This document shows positions 42,885 to 52,712 of a DNA stretch of 64,000 nucleotides, in pieces (position 1 is the first letter of the stretch; every line of letters begins with the position of its first letter). This stretch comes from Pedobacter insulae (GTDB lineage Bacteria > Bacteroidota > Bacteroidia > Sphingobacteriales > Sphingobacteriaceae): contig NZ_FOPP01000009.1 in NCBI RefSeq assembly GCF_900113525.1, positions 174,351-238,350 on the forward strand. The letters are read 5' to 3'. Below the pieces are notes generated by a model that was not told the DNA's origin, ran no database searches, and worked only from the letters and a program-made list of their open reading frames with translations. The position numbers and the translations under genes were made by a program.

Positions 42885-43997
42885 ATGAGAAAACTTTTTA
42901 TCATGCTAGTTTTATCGCTTGTTTTTTCGGCTTGCGTTCCTCTTACTGCAACGCGATACCTAATGCCCGATTCGAAAGATAGCGCCCGATTTAACAATGT
43001 AACGATTGAAAAATCAATTACCCCATTTCACTTTGGCACTAATTACCCCAATCAGCAGTTTGCCGCCTTAAAACAACGTCTTGATACGGCACTCCGAGCG
43101 ACAAAAACGAATGTATTTTTGATCATCAAAAATGACAGCATCATTTATCAACACCTATCCGAAGGAACAGATTTGGCAGATAAGCAACCTAGTTTCTCTA
43201 TGGTTAAGTCTTTTGTTGGGACGCTGGTAGGTATTGCGGTAGACCGTGACCAAATTGCCTCCACCAACGACTTGGTGATTAAGTATCTTCCCGACTTGGC
43301 AAAAAACGACGAGCGTTTTAAACGGTTAACCATCCAACACGTGTTGGATATGAAGAGTGGTTTCGATATCAATGAGCGGGCATTCAATCCTTTTTCGAGA
43401 ATTGTGCGCATGTATTATGGCGCTGATTTAAAAAGGATGGTGCGTAACCTGAAAATGAAACACGAACCCAATACTGTTTTCGAATATCAAAGTATTAACA
43501 CGCAAGTGCTAGCCATGATATTGGAAAAAGCTACAGGGAAAAAATTGCAGGTTTTGTTACAGGAAGATCTTTGGAAGCCTCTGGGAACGGAGAGTGAAGC
43601 TTTATGGAGTTTAGATAACGAAAATAACGTGAAGGCATTTTGCTGTATGTATGCCACTGCGCTTGATTTCGCGAAATTTGGGAGACTTTACCTCAATGGA
43701 GGTAATTGGCAGGGTAAGCAGATAATTTCCAAAAAGTGGATTGATTTGACAACACATCCCGATACATTAACAAAAAATCGATATAAGAACCAGATGTGGT
43801 CTGGCCGTAATTATCGCTACGTCGAAAATCCAACTGATAAGCAATTAGTTTATGATTACAAAGCTCAGGGAATGTTCAACCAATCGATCTATGTAAATCC
43901 GCAAAACAAAGTGATCATTGTTCGGTTAGGTGGGCGACAAAAACAGGTAAACTTTCATAGCTTTGTAAGGGAAATTGGTCGGTCGATTAAACCTTAA
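42885..43997 (+). CDS. Serine hydrolase of the beta-lactamase class C fold, lipoprotein
   Basis: Predicted penicillin-binding-protein-like esterase, peptidase or amidase outside the cytoplasm. The start is placed at ATG 42885 (MRKLFIMLVLSLVF), which gives a lipoprotein signal ending FSAC and 370 residues. The nucleophile motif SxxK is in PSFSMVKSFVGT. The second motif appears as EYQSINTQVL, with Tyr in place and the usual Asn replaced by Ser two positions on. The third motif is degenerate near RLGGRQKQ. True beta-lactamase activity is therefore not implied. Confidence 0.85.
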   Translation: MRKLFIMLVLSLVFSACVPLTATRYLMPDSKDSARFNNVTIEKSITPFHFGTNYPNQQFAALKQRLDTALRATKTNVFLIIKNDSIIYQHLSEGTDLADKQPSFSMVKSFVGTLVGIAVDRDQIASTNDLVIKYLPDLAKNDERFKRLTIQHVLDMKSGFDINERAFNPFSRIVRMYYGADLKRMVRNLKMKHEPNTVFEYQSINTQVLAMILEKATGKKLQVLLQEDLWKPLGTESEALWSLDNENNVKAFCCMYATALDFAKFGRLYLNGGNWQGKQIISKKWIDLTTHPDTLTKNRYKNQMWSGRNYRYVENPTDKQLVYDYKAQGMFNQSIYVNPQNKVIIVRLGGRQKQVNFHSFVREIGRSIKP

Positions 43998-44001
43998 AAG
44001 C

Positions 44002-45171
44002 ATGAATACTTCAAATACTTTTTCAGCTTCTCCGTACAGTAAAAAGCGGGTAAGGTTTGCTATATCGCTGTTTTATTTTGGTCAGGGCGTAGTTTTTGCT
44101 ACCTGGGCCAGTCGCATACCCGATTTAAAATCAGCCTTGCAACTTTCTGATGCAGCTTTAGGGAGTGTTTTATTAGCCTTGCCGGTGGGACAGCTGCTTA
44201 CCATGCCTATTTCGGGAAAGTTAACTACAAGTTTTGGCAGCAGAAGGATGCTCGCTTTCGCAACACCATTGTATGCATTGGCGTTAACCGTTTTGGCCTT
44301 GGCAACAACCGGCTGGCAGCTCGCACTATTTCTTTTCTTATTTGGCGTGTCTGGCAATCTTTGTAACATAGCCTTAAATACACAAGGGGTTGGGGGAGAA
44401 AAATATTACGGGAAACCTATCATGACTTCATTTCATGGGGCATGGAGCATTGGCGGTTTTTCGGGAGCGCTGATTGGCCTGTTAATGGTAAATCTGGATC
44501 TCGTGCCCTTAATCCACTTTTGGATAATTGCGGGCCTGGCATGGTTGCACATTTTTATTAACTACAGATTTTTGATCGTCAAACAGGGTTCGCAACAACA
44601 GGAAAAAACAAAGCTGTTTACCAAACCACAAGGAGTGCTAATTCAGTTAGGGATCATTGGTTTTTGTAGCATGGCTACCGAAGGGGCGATGTTTGATTGG
44701 AGCGGAGTTTATTTTAAAGATATTGTAAAAGCACCAAATTCGCTTATCATACTAGGTTATGCATCGTTTATGGTTATGATGGCTTGCGGAAGATTTTTAG
44801 GCGATAAAGTTATTGCGCACTACGGCAGAAAACGCTCCCTGCAAGTAAGCGGGATAATCATGTCGGCCGGAATGTTTATTGCTGTTATATTTCCTTACCT
44901 TATACCGGCAACGATTGGGTTTATGTTAGTGGGTATAGGCGTTTCGGGCATTGTACCGATGGTTTATAGCGTGGCTGGAACGAATTCAAAAGTTGCTCCC
45001 GGCATTGCACTGGCCATGGTTTCGGGAGTAAGTTATTTTGGTTTCTTAATGGGCCCGCCGTTGATAGGCTATATTTCTGCCCTTTCTAGTTTGCAATATT
45101 CTTATGCAATTATTGCTTGTTTTGGCTTGGTAATTACGTTGATTGTTGCAAAGATTAGTGCGATAAAGTAA
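44002..45171 (+). CDS. MFS transporter (YbjJ-like)
   Basis: Twelve-helix major facilitator protein, substrate unknown. The start is placed at ATG 44002 (MNTSNTFSASPYSKKRVRF), giving 389 residues; the upstream frame overlaps the hydrolase gene and adds MVGRLNLKS. Landmarks are FYFGQGVVFATWASRIPDLK, GKLTTSFGSRRMLAFATPL (the loop 2-3 signature) and GDKVIAHYGRKRSLQVSG. It follows the hydrolase by four bases, so they form an operon, and is closed by a bidirectional terminator. Confidence 0.88.
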   Translation: MNTSNTFSASPYSKKRVRFAISLFYFGQGVVFATWASRIPDLKSALQLSDAALGSVLLALPVGQLLTMPISGKLTTSFGSRRMLAFATPLYALALTVLALATTGWQLALFLFLFGVSGNLCNIALNTQGVGGEKYYGKPIMTSFHGAWSIGGFSGALIGLLMVNLDLVPLIHFWIIAGLAWLHIFINYRFLIVKQGSQQQEKTKLFTKPQGVLIQLGIIGFCSMATEGAMFDWSGVYFKDIVKAPNSLIILGYASFMVMMACGRFLGDKVIAHYGRKRSLQVSGIIMSAGMFIAVIFPYLIPATIGFMLVGIGVSGIVPMVYSVAGTNSKVAPGIALAMVSGVSYFGFLMGPPLIGYISALSSLQYSYAIIACFGLVITLIVAKISAIK

Positions 45172-45173
45172 AA

Positions 45174-45203
45174 AAATGGTCGCCAGTTTCTTGGCGACCA
45201 TTT
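45174..45203. terminator. Bidirectional terminator between MFS and RND genes
   Basis: AAATGGTCGCCA and TGGCGACCATTT form a perfect 12-pair stem with loop GTTTCT between two convergent genes, with an A-run on the left side and TTT on the right, so it can work in both directions. Confidence 0.88.
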
Positions 45204-45206
45204 GAC

Positions 45207-48200
45207 TTAGTCTTTCTTTTTAAACCATCCTTTTACTCTCTTCGAGCCTTTGTCCATGGCAATATACATACAAGGAACCAGGATCAAAGTAAGGAATGTT
45301 GCGAAACTTAAACCAAAGATCATCGTCCATGATAACGGGCCCCAGAAAGCTACGTTATCACCACCAAAATACAAGTGGGGTTTAAATTCCGAGAACAAGG
45401 TTACGAAGTCGATATTCAATCCTACAGCTAATGGAATTAATCCCAGCATCGTAGCAGTTGCGGTTAATAGAACCGGTGTCATACGCGTACGGCCTGCTTC
45501 AATAACTGCTTCTTTAACAGATACACCCTGTGAAACAAGCAGGTCTGTAAATTCTACTAAGAGGATACCATTTCTCACCACAATACCTATTAGTGCTACA
45601 ATACCCAACATTGACATCATTACCGAGAACGGCATGTTAAATAACATACATCCTCCCAACACCCCAATTAAACTGAACAATACCTCTACTAAAATGATGA
45701 TCGGTTTACTGATAGAGTTAAATTGAGTTACCAAAATTATCAGGATAACGCCAATGGCGGTTAAAAATGCACCTCCCAAAAAGCCCATCGTTTCTGCTTG
45801 TTCTTCCTGATCACCGGCCATTTTAATTTCCACTCCAGCAGGCGCTTTAAACTGTGCAACTTCGGCAGTAACATTGGCCACAACTTGGTTAGGGTTAAAG
45901 TCGCCCAACACGTTCGATGAAAGAATGATAATTCTTTTTTGTTGCTTGCGTTTAATACCACCGTAGGTATTTACATATTCTATATCAGCGAATGAAGAAA
46001 TAGGTACCTGTCTGATCTGCCCACCCATAGCCATATCGCGATAGGTTATCTTCATATTCCTTAAGGCCTCAAGGTTGTTTTTTTGATCGTCCTGTGCACG
46101 AACATTGATTTCGTAATCTTCGTTATCATCTCTAAATTTTGAAAGCTCACGACCATATAAAGCAGCACGAAGATCCTGCGCAATCTGACCTGAAGAAATG
46201 CCTTCACGGTTTGCTCTTTCTCTATCGATGTTGAAGATTACTTCGGGCTTGTTGTTTTGGAAATCCGATTTCAATTCTTCTACACCTTCGATTTGCTTGC
46301 TGATTAAATGTTTCTTCAATCTTTCAGAAGTGTTTACAATCGAATCCAAGTTGTCGCCAGTAATCTCAATACTAATTGGTTTTGCTGTTGGCGGACCGCC
46401 CTGTTCCTGGGCGACTGAAATTTCGGCACCAGGAATATTTTGAACAGCTTTTCTGATTTTATCTAAATATTCGGAAGTATTAACCCCATTCCTTTTTCCA
46501 AACTCAATGAACGAAACGGTTACTTTACCTTTATTAGGATATTCGCCCTGATCTTCATCCTGTGGATCAGTTACGCCTTTGGTTACGTTAGCAATAATGG
46601 AGGTAACAACTGGATCTATTTTGCCATTGCTCGACAATACCTTCGTTACTCTTTCTTCCACCTTTTTAACCACTTCATTGGTATAAGCCTGATCTGTACC
46701 GACAGGTAAGCCCACATATACATAGACAAAGTTTGGATCGGCTGAAGGGAAGAAGATCACTTTTTGTCTTCCACTCATCACTAAAGCAAAAAATAAGATA
46801 AATGTTGCAACGAATAAACCAAGGGTTCCCCAAATTAACTTTAGCGGATGCTCAACTGCCCAGTGTAATACTTTTACATATTTGTTCTGGAAAGACGGCC
46901 ATAATTTTTGTTGGAATTTCTTTACGGCATTCGTTAACACAAAGTGGTTTAACAAGTACAATAATGCTAGAAATACCACGAAATTTCCGATACCCATATT
47001 GATCAGATAGCCTAAAAGGGCAACTCCACCCATAATGAGTAAATTCTTTCTTATTTTTTTATCGAAAGTTGGCTTCTTAGCTGCTTCATGATCGTCATGT
47101 GCCATAAAATCAACCGCGAATACCGGATTGATAATATAGGCAACGATTAAGGAGGCCAGCAAGGTAACAATTAAAGTTACGGGTAAGAAGAACATAAATT
47201 CGCCAATAATACCCGGCCAAAATAATAGTGGCGCAAAAGGAGCAAGCGTTGTTAAAGTTCCGGAAAATACCGGCATGAACACTTCTCCAGCCGCCATTTT
47301 AGCCGCTTTAACAATAGGTACTTTTCCATTGTCGAATATCCTGTGCGTGTTTTCAATTACCACAATCGCATCATCCACTACAATTCCCAGTCCCAATAGG
47401 AACGAGAAAAGTACAATCATGTTCATCGAGAAGTTAAAGCCAAACATGCCTCCTAAAATAGGCATGGCCAAGAAGGCGATAAACATGGACAGGGGTACGG
47501 ATGAGGCTACAAATATCGCATTGGTTACTCCCATAAAGAACATGAGAATAATAGTTACCAATACAAAGCCAATAATAATGGTATTAATCAAATCGTGTAA
47601 AGTAACACGAGTTTGGTCTGATTGGTCGCCGGTAACCTTAATTTCTAGGCCTTTAGGTAAAACGGTCGACTTCATATCTTTCAAAATCGCATTGATTTTG
47701 TCGGAAGCTTCGATCAGGTTTTGTCCAGAACGTTTTTTAACGTTTAGGGTAATTACGTTTTTGCCATACAAACGCGAATAACTCGTTTGTTCTTTGAACG
47801 AATCTTTTACTTCGGCAATATCACGTAGATATACGGACGCGCCAACCGGCGTTTTAATGACAAGGTTTGCAATTTCTTCTGCACTCTTGAATTCTTTTTT
47901 TACGTTTAATGTACGACGTAAGCCATCCATTTTAACCGTACCACCAGATGCAGTTAAATTTTCATAACCTACCGCGTTTTGTATATCGTTAAAGGAAATT
48001 TGGGCGGCAGACATTTTATTCATGTCTACGTTAATCTGAATTTCCGGATCTAGTGCGCCTACAATATCAACACCCGAAATTTCTGGTAGTGCCTCTACTT
48101 TATCCTGAATGTCATCAGCATATTGCTTCAATTTCTTTAAATCGAAGTCGCCAGAAATATTCAGATACATGATCGGCATGTCGGATAAGTTAATATCCAT

Positions 48201-48608
48201 CACCACCGGATCATCAGGTAAATCGTTTGGTAAATCCGTTTTCGCTTTATCTACAGCGTCTTTAATACGCTGTTTTGCATCTTTAATATCCACATTAGTA
48301 CCAAATTCTGCCGTAATGATCGAGAAATCCTGGTAAGAATTGGAGGTAATCTTCTTTAATCCTTGGGTAGATTTAATCTGTTTCTCTAATTGTTTGGTTA
48401 CCAAATTCTCCATATTCTCGGGAGAAGTACCAGGATATACAGTTTGAACAAATATTTTGGGGATAATTACCTCTGGGAAATTTTCTTTTGGAGTAGCATT
48501 ATAGGCGAAAATTCCGGCAATAGTAATCATGATTGTCAGCACATAAATGGCTGTCTTGTTATCTATCGCCCAGCTTGAGGGTTTAAATTCTTTGTTGACG
48601 TCTTTCAT
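45207..48608 (-). CDS. RND efflux transporter, inner-membrane permease (AcrB type)
   Basis: Proton-driven export of drugs or other amphiphiles across both membranes with the adaptor and TolC proteins encoded upstream. The 1133-residue protein shows the expected plan: first helix, a large periplasmic loop (about 35-340), helices 2-6 with the proton-relay region GLGIVVDDAIVVIENTHRIF, a second loop and helices 8-12 with GIVVRNGILLVEFTDLLV. It is longer than AcrB (1049), mainly through an extra cytoplasmic/membrane segment around residues 505-560 (MAHDDHEAAKKPTFDKKIRK). It is the last gene of the tetR-tolC-adaptor-RND operon. Confidence 0.93.
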   Translation of the reverse strand: MKDVNKEFKPSSWAIDNKTAIYVLTIMITIAGIFAYNATPKENFPEVIIPKIFVQTVYPGTSPENMENLVTKQLEKQIKSTQGLKKITSNSYQDFSIITAEFGTNVDIKDAKQRIKDAVDKAKTDLPNDLPDDPVVMDINLSDMPIMYLNISGDFDLKKLKQYADDIQDKVEALPEISGVDIVGALDPEIQINVDMNKMSAAQISFNDIQNAVGYENLTASGGTVKMDGLRRTLNVKKEFKSAEEIANLVIKTPVGASVYLRDIAEVKDSFKEQTSYSRLYGKNVITLNVKKRSGQNLIEASDKINAILKDMKSTVLPKGLEIKVTGDQSDQTRVTLHDLINTIIIGFVLVTIILMFFMGVTNAIFVASSVPLSMFIAFLAMPILGGMFGFNFSMNMIVLFSFLLGLGIVVDDAIVVIENTHRIFDNGKVPIVKAAKMAAGEVFMPVFSGTLTTLAPFAPLLFWPGIIGEFMFFLPVTLIVTLLASLIVAYIINPVFAVDFMAHDDHEAAKKPTFDKKIRKNLLIMGGVALLGYLINMGIGNFVVFLALLYLLNHFVLTNAVKKFQQKLWPSFQNKYVKVLHWAVEHPLKLIWGTLGLFVATFILFFALVMSGRQKVIFFPSADPNFVYVYVGLPVGTDQAYTNEVVKKVEERVTKVLSSNGKIDPVVTSIIANVTKGVTDPQDEDQGEYPNKGKVTVSFIEFGKRNGVNTSEYLDKIRKAVQNIPGAEISVAQEQGGPPTAKPISIEITGDNLDSIVNTSERLKKHLISKQIEGVEELKSDFQNNKPEVIFNIDRERANREGISSGQIAQDLRAALYGRELSKFRDDNEDYEINVRAQDDQKNNLEALRNMKITYRDMAMGGQIRQVPISSFADIEYVNTYGGIKRKQQKRIIILSSNVLGDFNPNQVVANVTAEVAQFKAPAGVEIKMAGDQEEQAETMGFLGGAFLTAIGVILIILVTQFNSISKPIIILVEVLFSLIGVLGGCMLFNMPFSVMMSMLGIVALIGIVVRNGILLVEFTDLLVSQGVSVKEAVIEAGRTRMTPVLLTATATMLGLIPLAVGLNIDFVTLFSEFKPHLYFGGDNVAFWGPLSWTMIFGLSFATFLTLILVPCMYIAMDKGSKRVKGWFKKKD

Positions 48609-48626
48609 TGTTGTTGCGTTTTGCGT

Positions 48627-49712
48627 TTAAAACTTAACTGGATCACCTTCATTCAGGTTCTCTGCACCGGTAACGATTAATTTATCACCCACCTTTAAAC
48701 CAGATAAAATCTCGCTTTTCCCATCAATTGTTCTGCCTATGGTAACTTCAGCACGTTTTGCTTTGCCGTTTTCAGAGATGAATACATAAGAGCCGTTCTC
48801 TGATTTTTGGATCACATTTACTGGAATTACAAGGGCTTTGCTATTGGCATAATCAACCACTTTTAAAATGGCAATCATGTTTGCACGATATTTTTTGTTT
48901 GAAGGCAATTTTACCTCTACGCTAAAACTACGCGAAGCCGGGTCGATTACTCTTGAGGCGAAAGAAACTTTAGTGGTTAAACTATCCTTCAAGTCTGGGA
49001 ATATAACCCTAACATCATCTCCCTGTCCAATTTTGCCTAAATATGATTCTGCAACCAAAGCTTTTGCTTTTAAGTTATTTGCATTTACCACTCTAATGGC
49101 ACTCATGCCCGGCATTGCAGTCTGCCCAACTTTAAGATCCATTTGCTCAATCGTACCCGAAATAGGTGATTTAATCTTATACATAGATTGTTGTGAACGT
49201 AAAACTCCCATTTGACGTTCTAGTCCTTCTTTTTGGGTTTTAGCATTTAAGAATTGCACTTCGGTACCGATCTTTTGATCCCATAGATTTTTTTGGCGAT
49301 TGTATAAGTTGGTGGCCAAATCAATTTGGGTTTGCAGCTGAGCGATACTTTGACGCAATACATTATCGTCTATTTGGGCAAGCACCTGACCTGCACTAAC
49401 CGATTGACCAATATTTGCATATACTGCTTTAACAATACCTTGTGTTTCTGGATTAACGGATACATTTTGTTCAGCATCAACTCGTCCTTGTATTTCTACA
49501 TAGTTTCTAAATGTAGAAGTTTCAAGCGTTAAAACACTTACTTCTTTTGTTTCAACAGAATCTTTGGTGCCAACTTCAGTTTCAAGCGCAGCAATTTTGC
49601 TGTCTAGTTCAGTGCGTTGTTTCTTTAGGTCTGCCAATTCTGTTTTTTTATCTTTAGGCTGTGAACAAGCAGCTAAAAATGCGATGGTCGATATTAGTAA
49701 TATTCGTCTCAT
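48627..49712 (-). CDS. RND efflux periplasmic adaptor (membrane fusion protein), lipoprotein
   Basis: Bridges the RND pump and the TolC channel. The 361-residue protein has a lipoprotein signal ending AFLAAC. A coiled-coil start (DLKKQRTELDSKIAALETEV) precedes the lipoyl-like halves: GIVKAVYANIGQSVSAGQVL and SPISGTIEQMDLKVGQTAMP, with the alpha-hairpin between them (QSIAQLQTQIDLATNLYNRQ). The beta-barrel and membrane-proximal domains follow. It lies 18 bases before the pump gene. Confidence 0.92.
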   Translation of the reverse strand: MRRILLISTIAFLAACSQPKDKKTELADLKKQRTELDSKIAALETEVGTKDSVETKEVSVLTLETSTFRNYVEIQGRVDAEQNVSVNPETQGIVKAVYANIGQSVSAGQVLAQIDDNVLRQSIAQLQTQIDLATNLYNRQKNLWDQKIGTEVQFLNAKTQKEGLERQMGVLRSQQSMYKIKSPISGTIEQMDLKVGQTAMPGMSAIRVVNANNLKAKALVAESYLGKIGQGDDVRVIFPDLKDSLTTKVSFASRVIDPASRSFSVEVKLPSNKKYRANMIAILKVVDYANSKALVIPVNVIQKSENGSYVFISENGKAKRAEVTIGRTIDGKSEILSGLKVGDKLIVTGAENLNEGDPVKF

Positions 49713-49732
49713 TGTATAATAATTTGTAAGGT

Positions 49733-51139
49733 TTAATAGTTAATGTTTCCCAGTGCTTTATCAAGATTTACTTTATTAATAAGCATATCGTATAATGCGC
49801 TGATATAGTTGTTTTGAGCTTCTTTTAGCGAAGTTTCGGCAGTCGTAACTTCTAAACTCGAGCCTACGCCTTGCTCGTATTTTATTTTGGTAACCCGCAA
49901 CACTTCTTTAGCCAAATCCATGTTTCTTTGCTGGTTTTCCAACGATTTTTGACCATTTAAATAGGTGGTTTGGGCTTGCGAAACTTCAAGATCAATTGAA
50001 TTTTGGAGATTGATTAAGTTATTTTGGGTTTTCAAGGCTTCCAACTTAGCATTTCGCAATTGATACGTTTTTTGTCCGCCAGCATAAATTGGAAGAGAAA
50101 GTTTGAGCCCGATCACTGTACTTGGAAAACTTTTATCGTACAGGTTAGAGAACTTATTATCCTGGAAATTAGCTGAGGTATTCCCAAATGCCGCTAATGT
50201 TGGTAAAAATAAGCTCTTGTAGCGTTTAACATCTAACTCGTTTAATTTTTGCTGTGTTTGTAATAAAGAATATTCAATCCTTCTATTGTATGCTTGGCCA
50301 TCGTTTAGAATAGGAGTACTGTCTACATTGATGGTTGTAATTTGATCGGTTAAGGAAAGTGTACTTCCAATTGTCATGCCCATTTGAAACTTTAACAGAT
50401 TTACATTTAAGGCCAATAATCTAATAACATTTTCACGTTCTGTAACTAAATTATTGTTTAAAACTGTCAAACGGTCTACATCAATTTTTTCAGCAAAACC
50501 ATTCTTGAATAATTGTTCCGTATCATTTAATGTTTTTTTGAGGCGATCGATGTTAGCATCAATCAAGGCTAGTTGTTCTTTGCTTACCAAAACAGAATAA
50601 TAGGCTTTAGTAACGGCAACGGTTGTCTCGATTTTTGTTCTTTTTGTATTTTTTACAGACAGCTCCTTATAGGTTTTTGATGCTTGAAGGCCTACTAGGT
50701 AACTTCCATCAAACAAAAGTTGGGTTAACTGTAAGCTGGCGGATGATGTAAACTTTGTGCCAAATTGGACTGGTGTTGACCCCCCAAGACCAGGTGGCAT
50801 GGTAATTGGGTTTCCGTTCCCGTCTTTTACATTGTTATCAGTAAAAGCTTTGTAAACCAATGGTGAAATAAAATCAGGGAAGATTGAAGTTGGCATTTTT
50901 AGAAAGTCATTAAAATCGGCATTTGCACTTAACTGTGGCAAGCCAATACCGATAGTTTGTTTTACCGTATTTTTGGCAATTTGCTCGTCAATTTCGGCAT
51001 TCAAAATGCTGGTTTGGTGCTTTTGCGCATAGCTGATTGCTTGATTTAAGGTAAAAGTGGCAACGGTATCTTTTTGTTGTGCTTTGGTGGGAATGGCCCA
51101 GCTTAAGCAAAAAAGGAAGATGTAAAGTTGATGTTTCAT
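49733..51139 (-). CDS. TolC-family outer-membrane efflux channel
   Basis: Outer-membrane exit duct for the RND pump. The 468-residue protein has a signal peptide (MKHQLYIFLFCLSWAIPTKA) and two structural repeats with long helices: TLNQAISYAQKHQTSILNAE, LEALKTQNNLINLQNSIDLE, and the late KIKYEQGVGSSLEVTTAETS typical of the second repeat. There is no lipoprotein Cys. It is 20 bases before the adaptor gene. Confidence 0.92.
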   Translation of the reverse strand: MKHQLYIFLFCLSWAIPTKAQQKDTVATFTLNQAISYAQKHQTSILNAEIDEQIAKNTVKQTIGIGLPQLSANADFNDFLKMPTSIFPDFISPLVYKAFTDNNVKDGNGNPITMPPGLGGSTPVQFGTKFTSSASLQLTQLLFDGSYLVGLQASKTYKELSVKNTKRTKIETTVAVTKAYYSVLVSKEQLALIDANIDRLKKTLNDTEQLFKNGFAEKIDVDRLTVLNNNLVTERENVIRLLALNVNLLKFQMGMTIGSTLSLTDQITTINVDSTPILNDGQAYNRRIEYSLLQTQQKLNELDVKRYKSLFLPTLAAFGNTSANFQDNKFSNLYDKSFPSTVIGLKLSLPIYAGGQKTYQLRNAKLEALKTQNNLINLQNSIDLEVSQAQTTYLNGQKSLENQQRNMDLAKEVLRVTKIKYEQGVGSSLEVTTAETSLKEAQNNYISALYDMLINKVNLDKALGNINY

Positions 51140-51143
51140 AAAA

Positions 51144-51761
51144 TTATGATTGGGTAGCTTGGTTTTTGTAATAATTAATTTTTTCTAATCCTTTGGCGTT
51201 GCAGATTCCGTAAAGAAAATGCTCGGTTATTTCTAGCATTACCTGCGTGATGCTGTATTTGTTAGCGGTATAATTGTTGGGTTGACTAAAAAGCAAATCA
51301 ACTTGCTCTAAGCGCATTTGACCTAAAATGTCTGTTTTGATTTCGCTGCGATAAAGACCTTCTTTAATGCCTCGTTCCAAATTTGCTTGGATGCACTTAC
51401 CCAGGTTTTCTTCTTTAAAGCCCTTGAAAGCTAACCATGCCTTTGGATGATATTTTTGTAGATCGTAAAAAAGCTTTGGGTTCATGTTGGATAATAATTC
51501 ATGGATGTTTGTTATAGCAAAAAATAATTCCTCAACTGCATCTTTGGCTTTGGCAGCACAAGCATCCATCACGAACTTTTGCGCCCCTAATTTATCCTTT
51601 ATTAAAATATTGACTAACTCATCTTTATCGCTAAAATGCTGATAAATAGTTTTCTTAGACATTCCCAAATGTTTTGCAATGTCATCCATGGTCACACTCT
51701 TAAAACCAAACTGGCAAAAAAGCTTATCCGATTCTTCAACTATGTATTCTTTTACTTCCAA
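51144..51761 (-). CDS. TetR-family repressor of the efflux operon
   Basis: A 205-residue regulator with an N-terminal TetR helix-turn-helix: KLFCQFGFKSVTMDDIAKHL, GMSKKTIYQHFSDKDELVNI. The C-terminal ligand domain is not conserved. It is the first gene of the operon and ends four bases before tolC, so it is probably autoregulating together with the pump. Confidence 0.9.
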   Translation of the reverse strand: MEVKEYIVEESDKLFCQFGFKSVTMDDIAKHLGMSKKTIYQHFSDKDELVNILIKDKLGAQKFVMDACAAKAKDAVEELFFAITNIHELLSNMNPKLFYDLQKYHPKAWLAFKGFKEENLGKCIQANLERGIKEGLYRSEIKTDILGQMRLEQVDLLFSQPNNYTANKYSITQVMLEITEHFLYGICNAKGLEKINYYKNQATQS

Positions 51762-51821
51762 TTTTACATCCTCTTTTCTAAGCTCATACTAAATTCGGAC
51801 GCAAAACTATGGAAACTTTTT

Positions 51822-51986
51822 TCAATTCCAAAGTTTCCTGATTAATATTTTTATCTCCTCCACCAAAGTAGGCTTCTCTGCAGTTAAACTAAGTTCTCCG
51901 TGACTAAAATTGGCTTGGTCTTGTATAGATATTTTGACCACGGATTGTTTCTCTCTCGATTGCGATGTTGATTGTTGACTTTCCAT
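51822..51986 (-). CDS. Possible small ORF, 54 residues, unknown
   Basis: An ATG frame from 51986 to a stop at 51822 encodes 54 residues: a polar, Ser/Gln-rich start (MESQQSTSQSREKQSVVKIS) and a more amphipathic end (TLVEEIKILIRKLWN). It lies 60 bases upstream of the TetR gene in the same direction. No family was recognised, and the case rests only on the open frame and a composition that looks protein-like. Confidence 0.35.
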   Translation of the reverse strand: MESQQSTSQSREKQSVVKISIQDQANFSHGELSLTAEKPTLVEEIKILIRKLWN

Positions 51987-52091
51987 GATACAAAAAAATA
52001 AAAATTGAGCTTCTTAATATAGGCTTTGTCGGTGAAGTACGGATTTTGTTAGGTGAATGGAGATTAGAGAAAACTTCGTAAGTTTAGGGTC

Positions 52092-52664
52092 ATGAAAAAA
52101 GGAAGAATCGAAGCATTTAGCGACGGAGTTATTGCGATTATCATTACCATTATGGTATTGGAGCTTAAAGTGCCCCATGCTGCAGAATTTAAAAATTTAT
52201 TGGCACTATGGCCAGTTTTTTTAAGCTACATACTTAGTTTTATTTATGTGGGAATTTATTGGAATAACCATCATCATCTATTTGTTGTGGTAGATAGAAT
52301 TAATGGAAGAGTACTTTGGGCGAATATGCATTTGCTATTTTGGCTTTCGATGGTGCCATTTGCGACTGCCTGGATGGGCGAAAATCACTTTGCACCTGCG
52401 CCGGTTGCGCTATATGGTTTTGTTTTGCTGATGAATGGGATTGCCTATAGCATTTTAACGCGCTCGTTGATTAAGCATCATGGCAATGATTCTGTTTTGG
52501 CAAAGGCTGTGGGAAGCGGATTTAAGGGCACCCTATCTGTTGCTTCTTATGCGCTGGCAATTGGATGTTCATTTTTTTCGGTATGGATATCCGGAGCCTT
52601 CTATGTATTTGTAGCGCTGATGTGGTTAATCCCTGATAAAAGAATTGAAAAGACTTTGGAATAA
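52092..52664 (+). CDS. TMEM175-like (DUF1211) potassium channel
   Basis: Bacterial homologue of the lysosomal K+ channel TMEM175. The 190-residue protein begins with the signature MKKGRIEAFSDGVIAIIIT, the RxxxFSD motif of helix 1, which forms the pore gate, and has six hydrophobic helices. The YWNNHHHLFVVVDRINGRVLW segment between helices 2 and 3 is typical. Bacterial members are tetramers with one repeat, as here. Confidence 0.9.
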   Translation: MKKGRIEAFSDGVIAIIITIMVLELKVPHAAEFKNLLALWPVFLSYILSFIYVGIYWNNHHHLFVVVDRINGRVLWANMHLLFWLSMVPFATAWMGENHFAPAPVALYGFVLLMNGIAYSILTRSLIKHHGNDSVLAKAVGSGFKGTLSVASYALAIGCSFFSVWISGAFYVFVALMWLIPDKRIEKTLE

Positions 52665-52712
52665 GCTCATGTCTTACTAATTAGTATCTTTGATCCAATT
52701 AAGAATATTTAC

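Noticed and set aside
42885..43997. Antibiotic-resistance beta-lactamase
   Set aside because: The SxxK motif is present but the second and third class C motifs are degenerate, so a general serine hydrolase is the safer call.
45250..47781. Long open frames opposite the RND pump gene
   Set aside because: They are antisense shadows of a well-supported 1133-residue gene and show no domain features.
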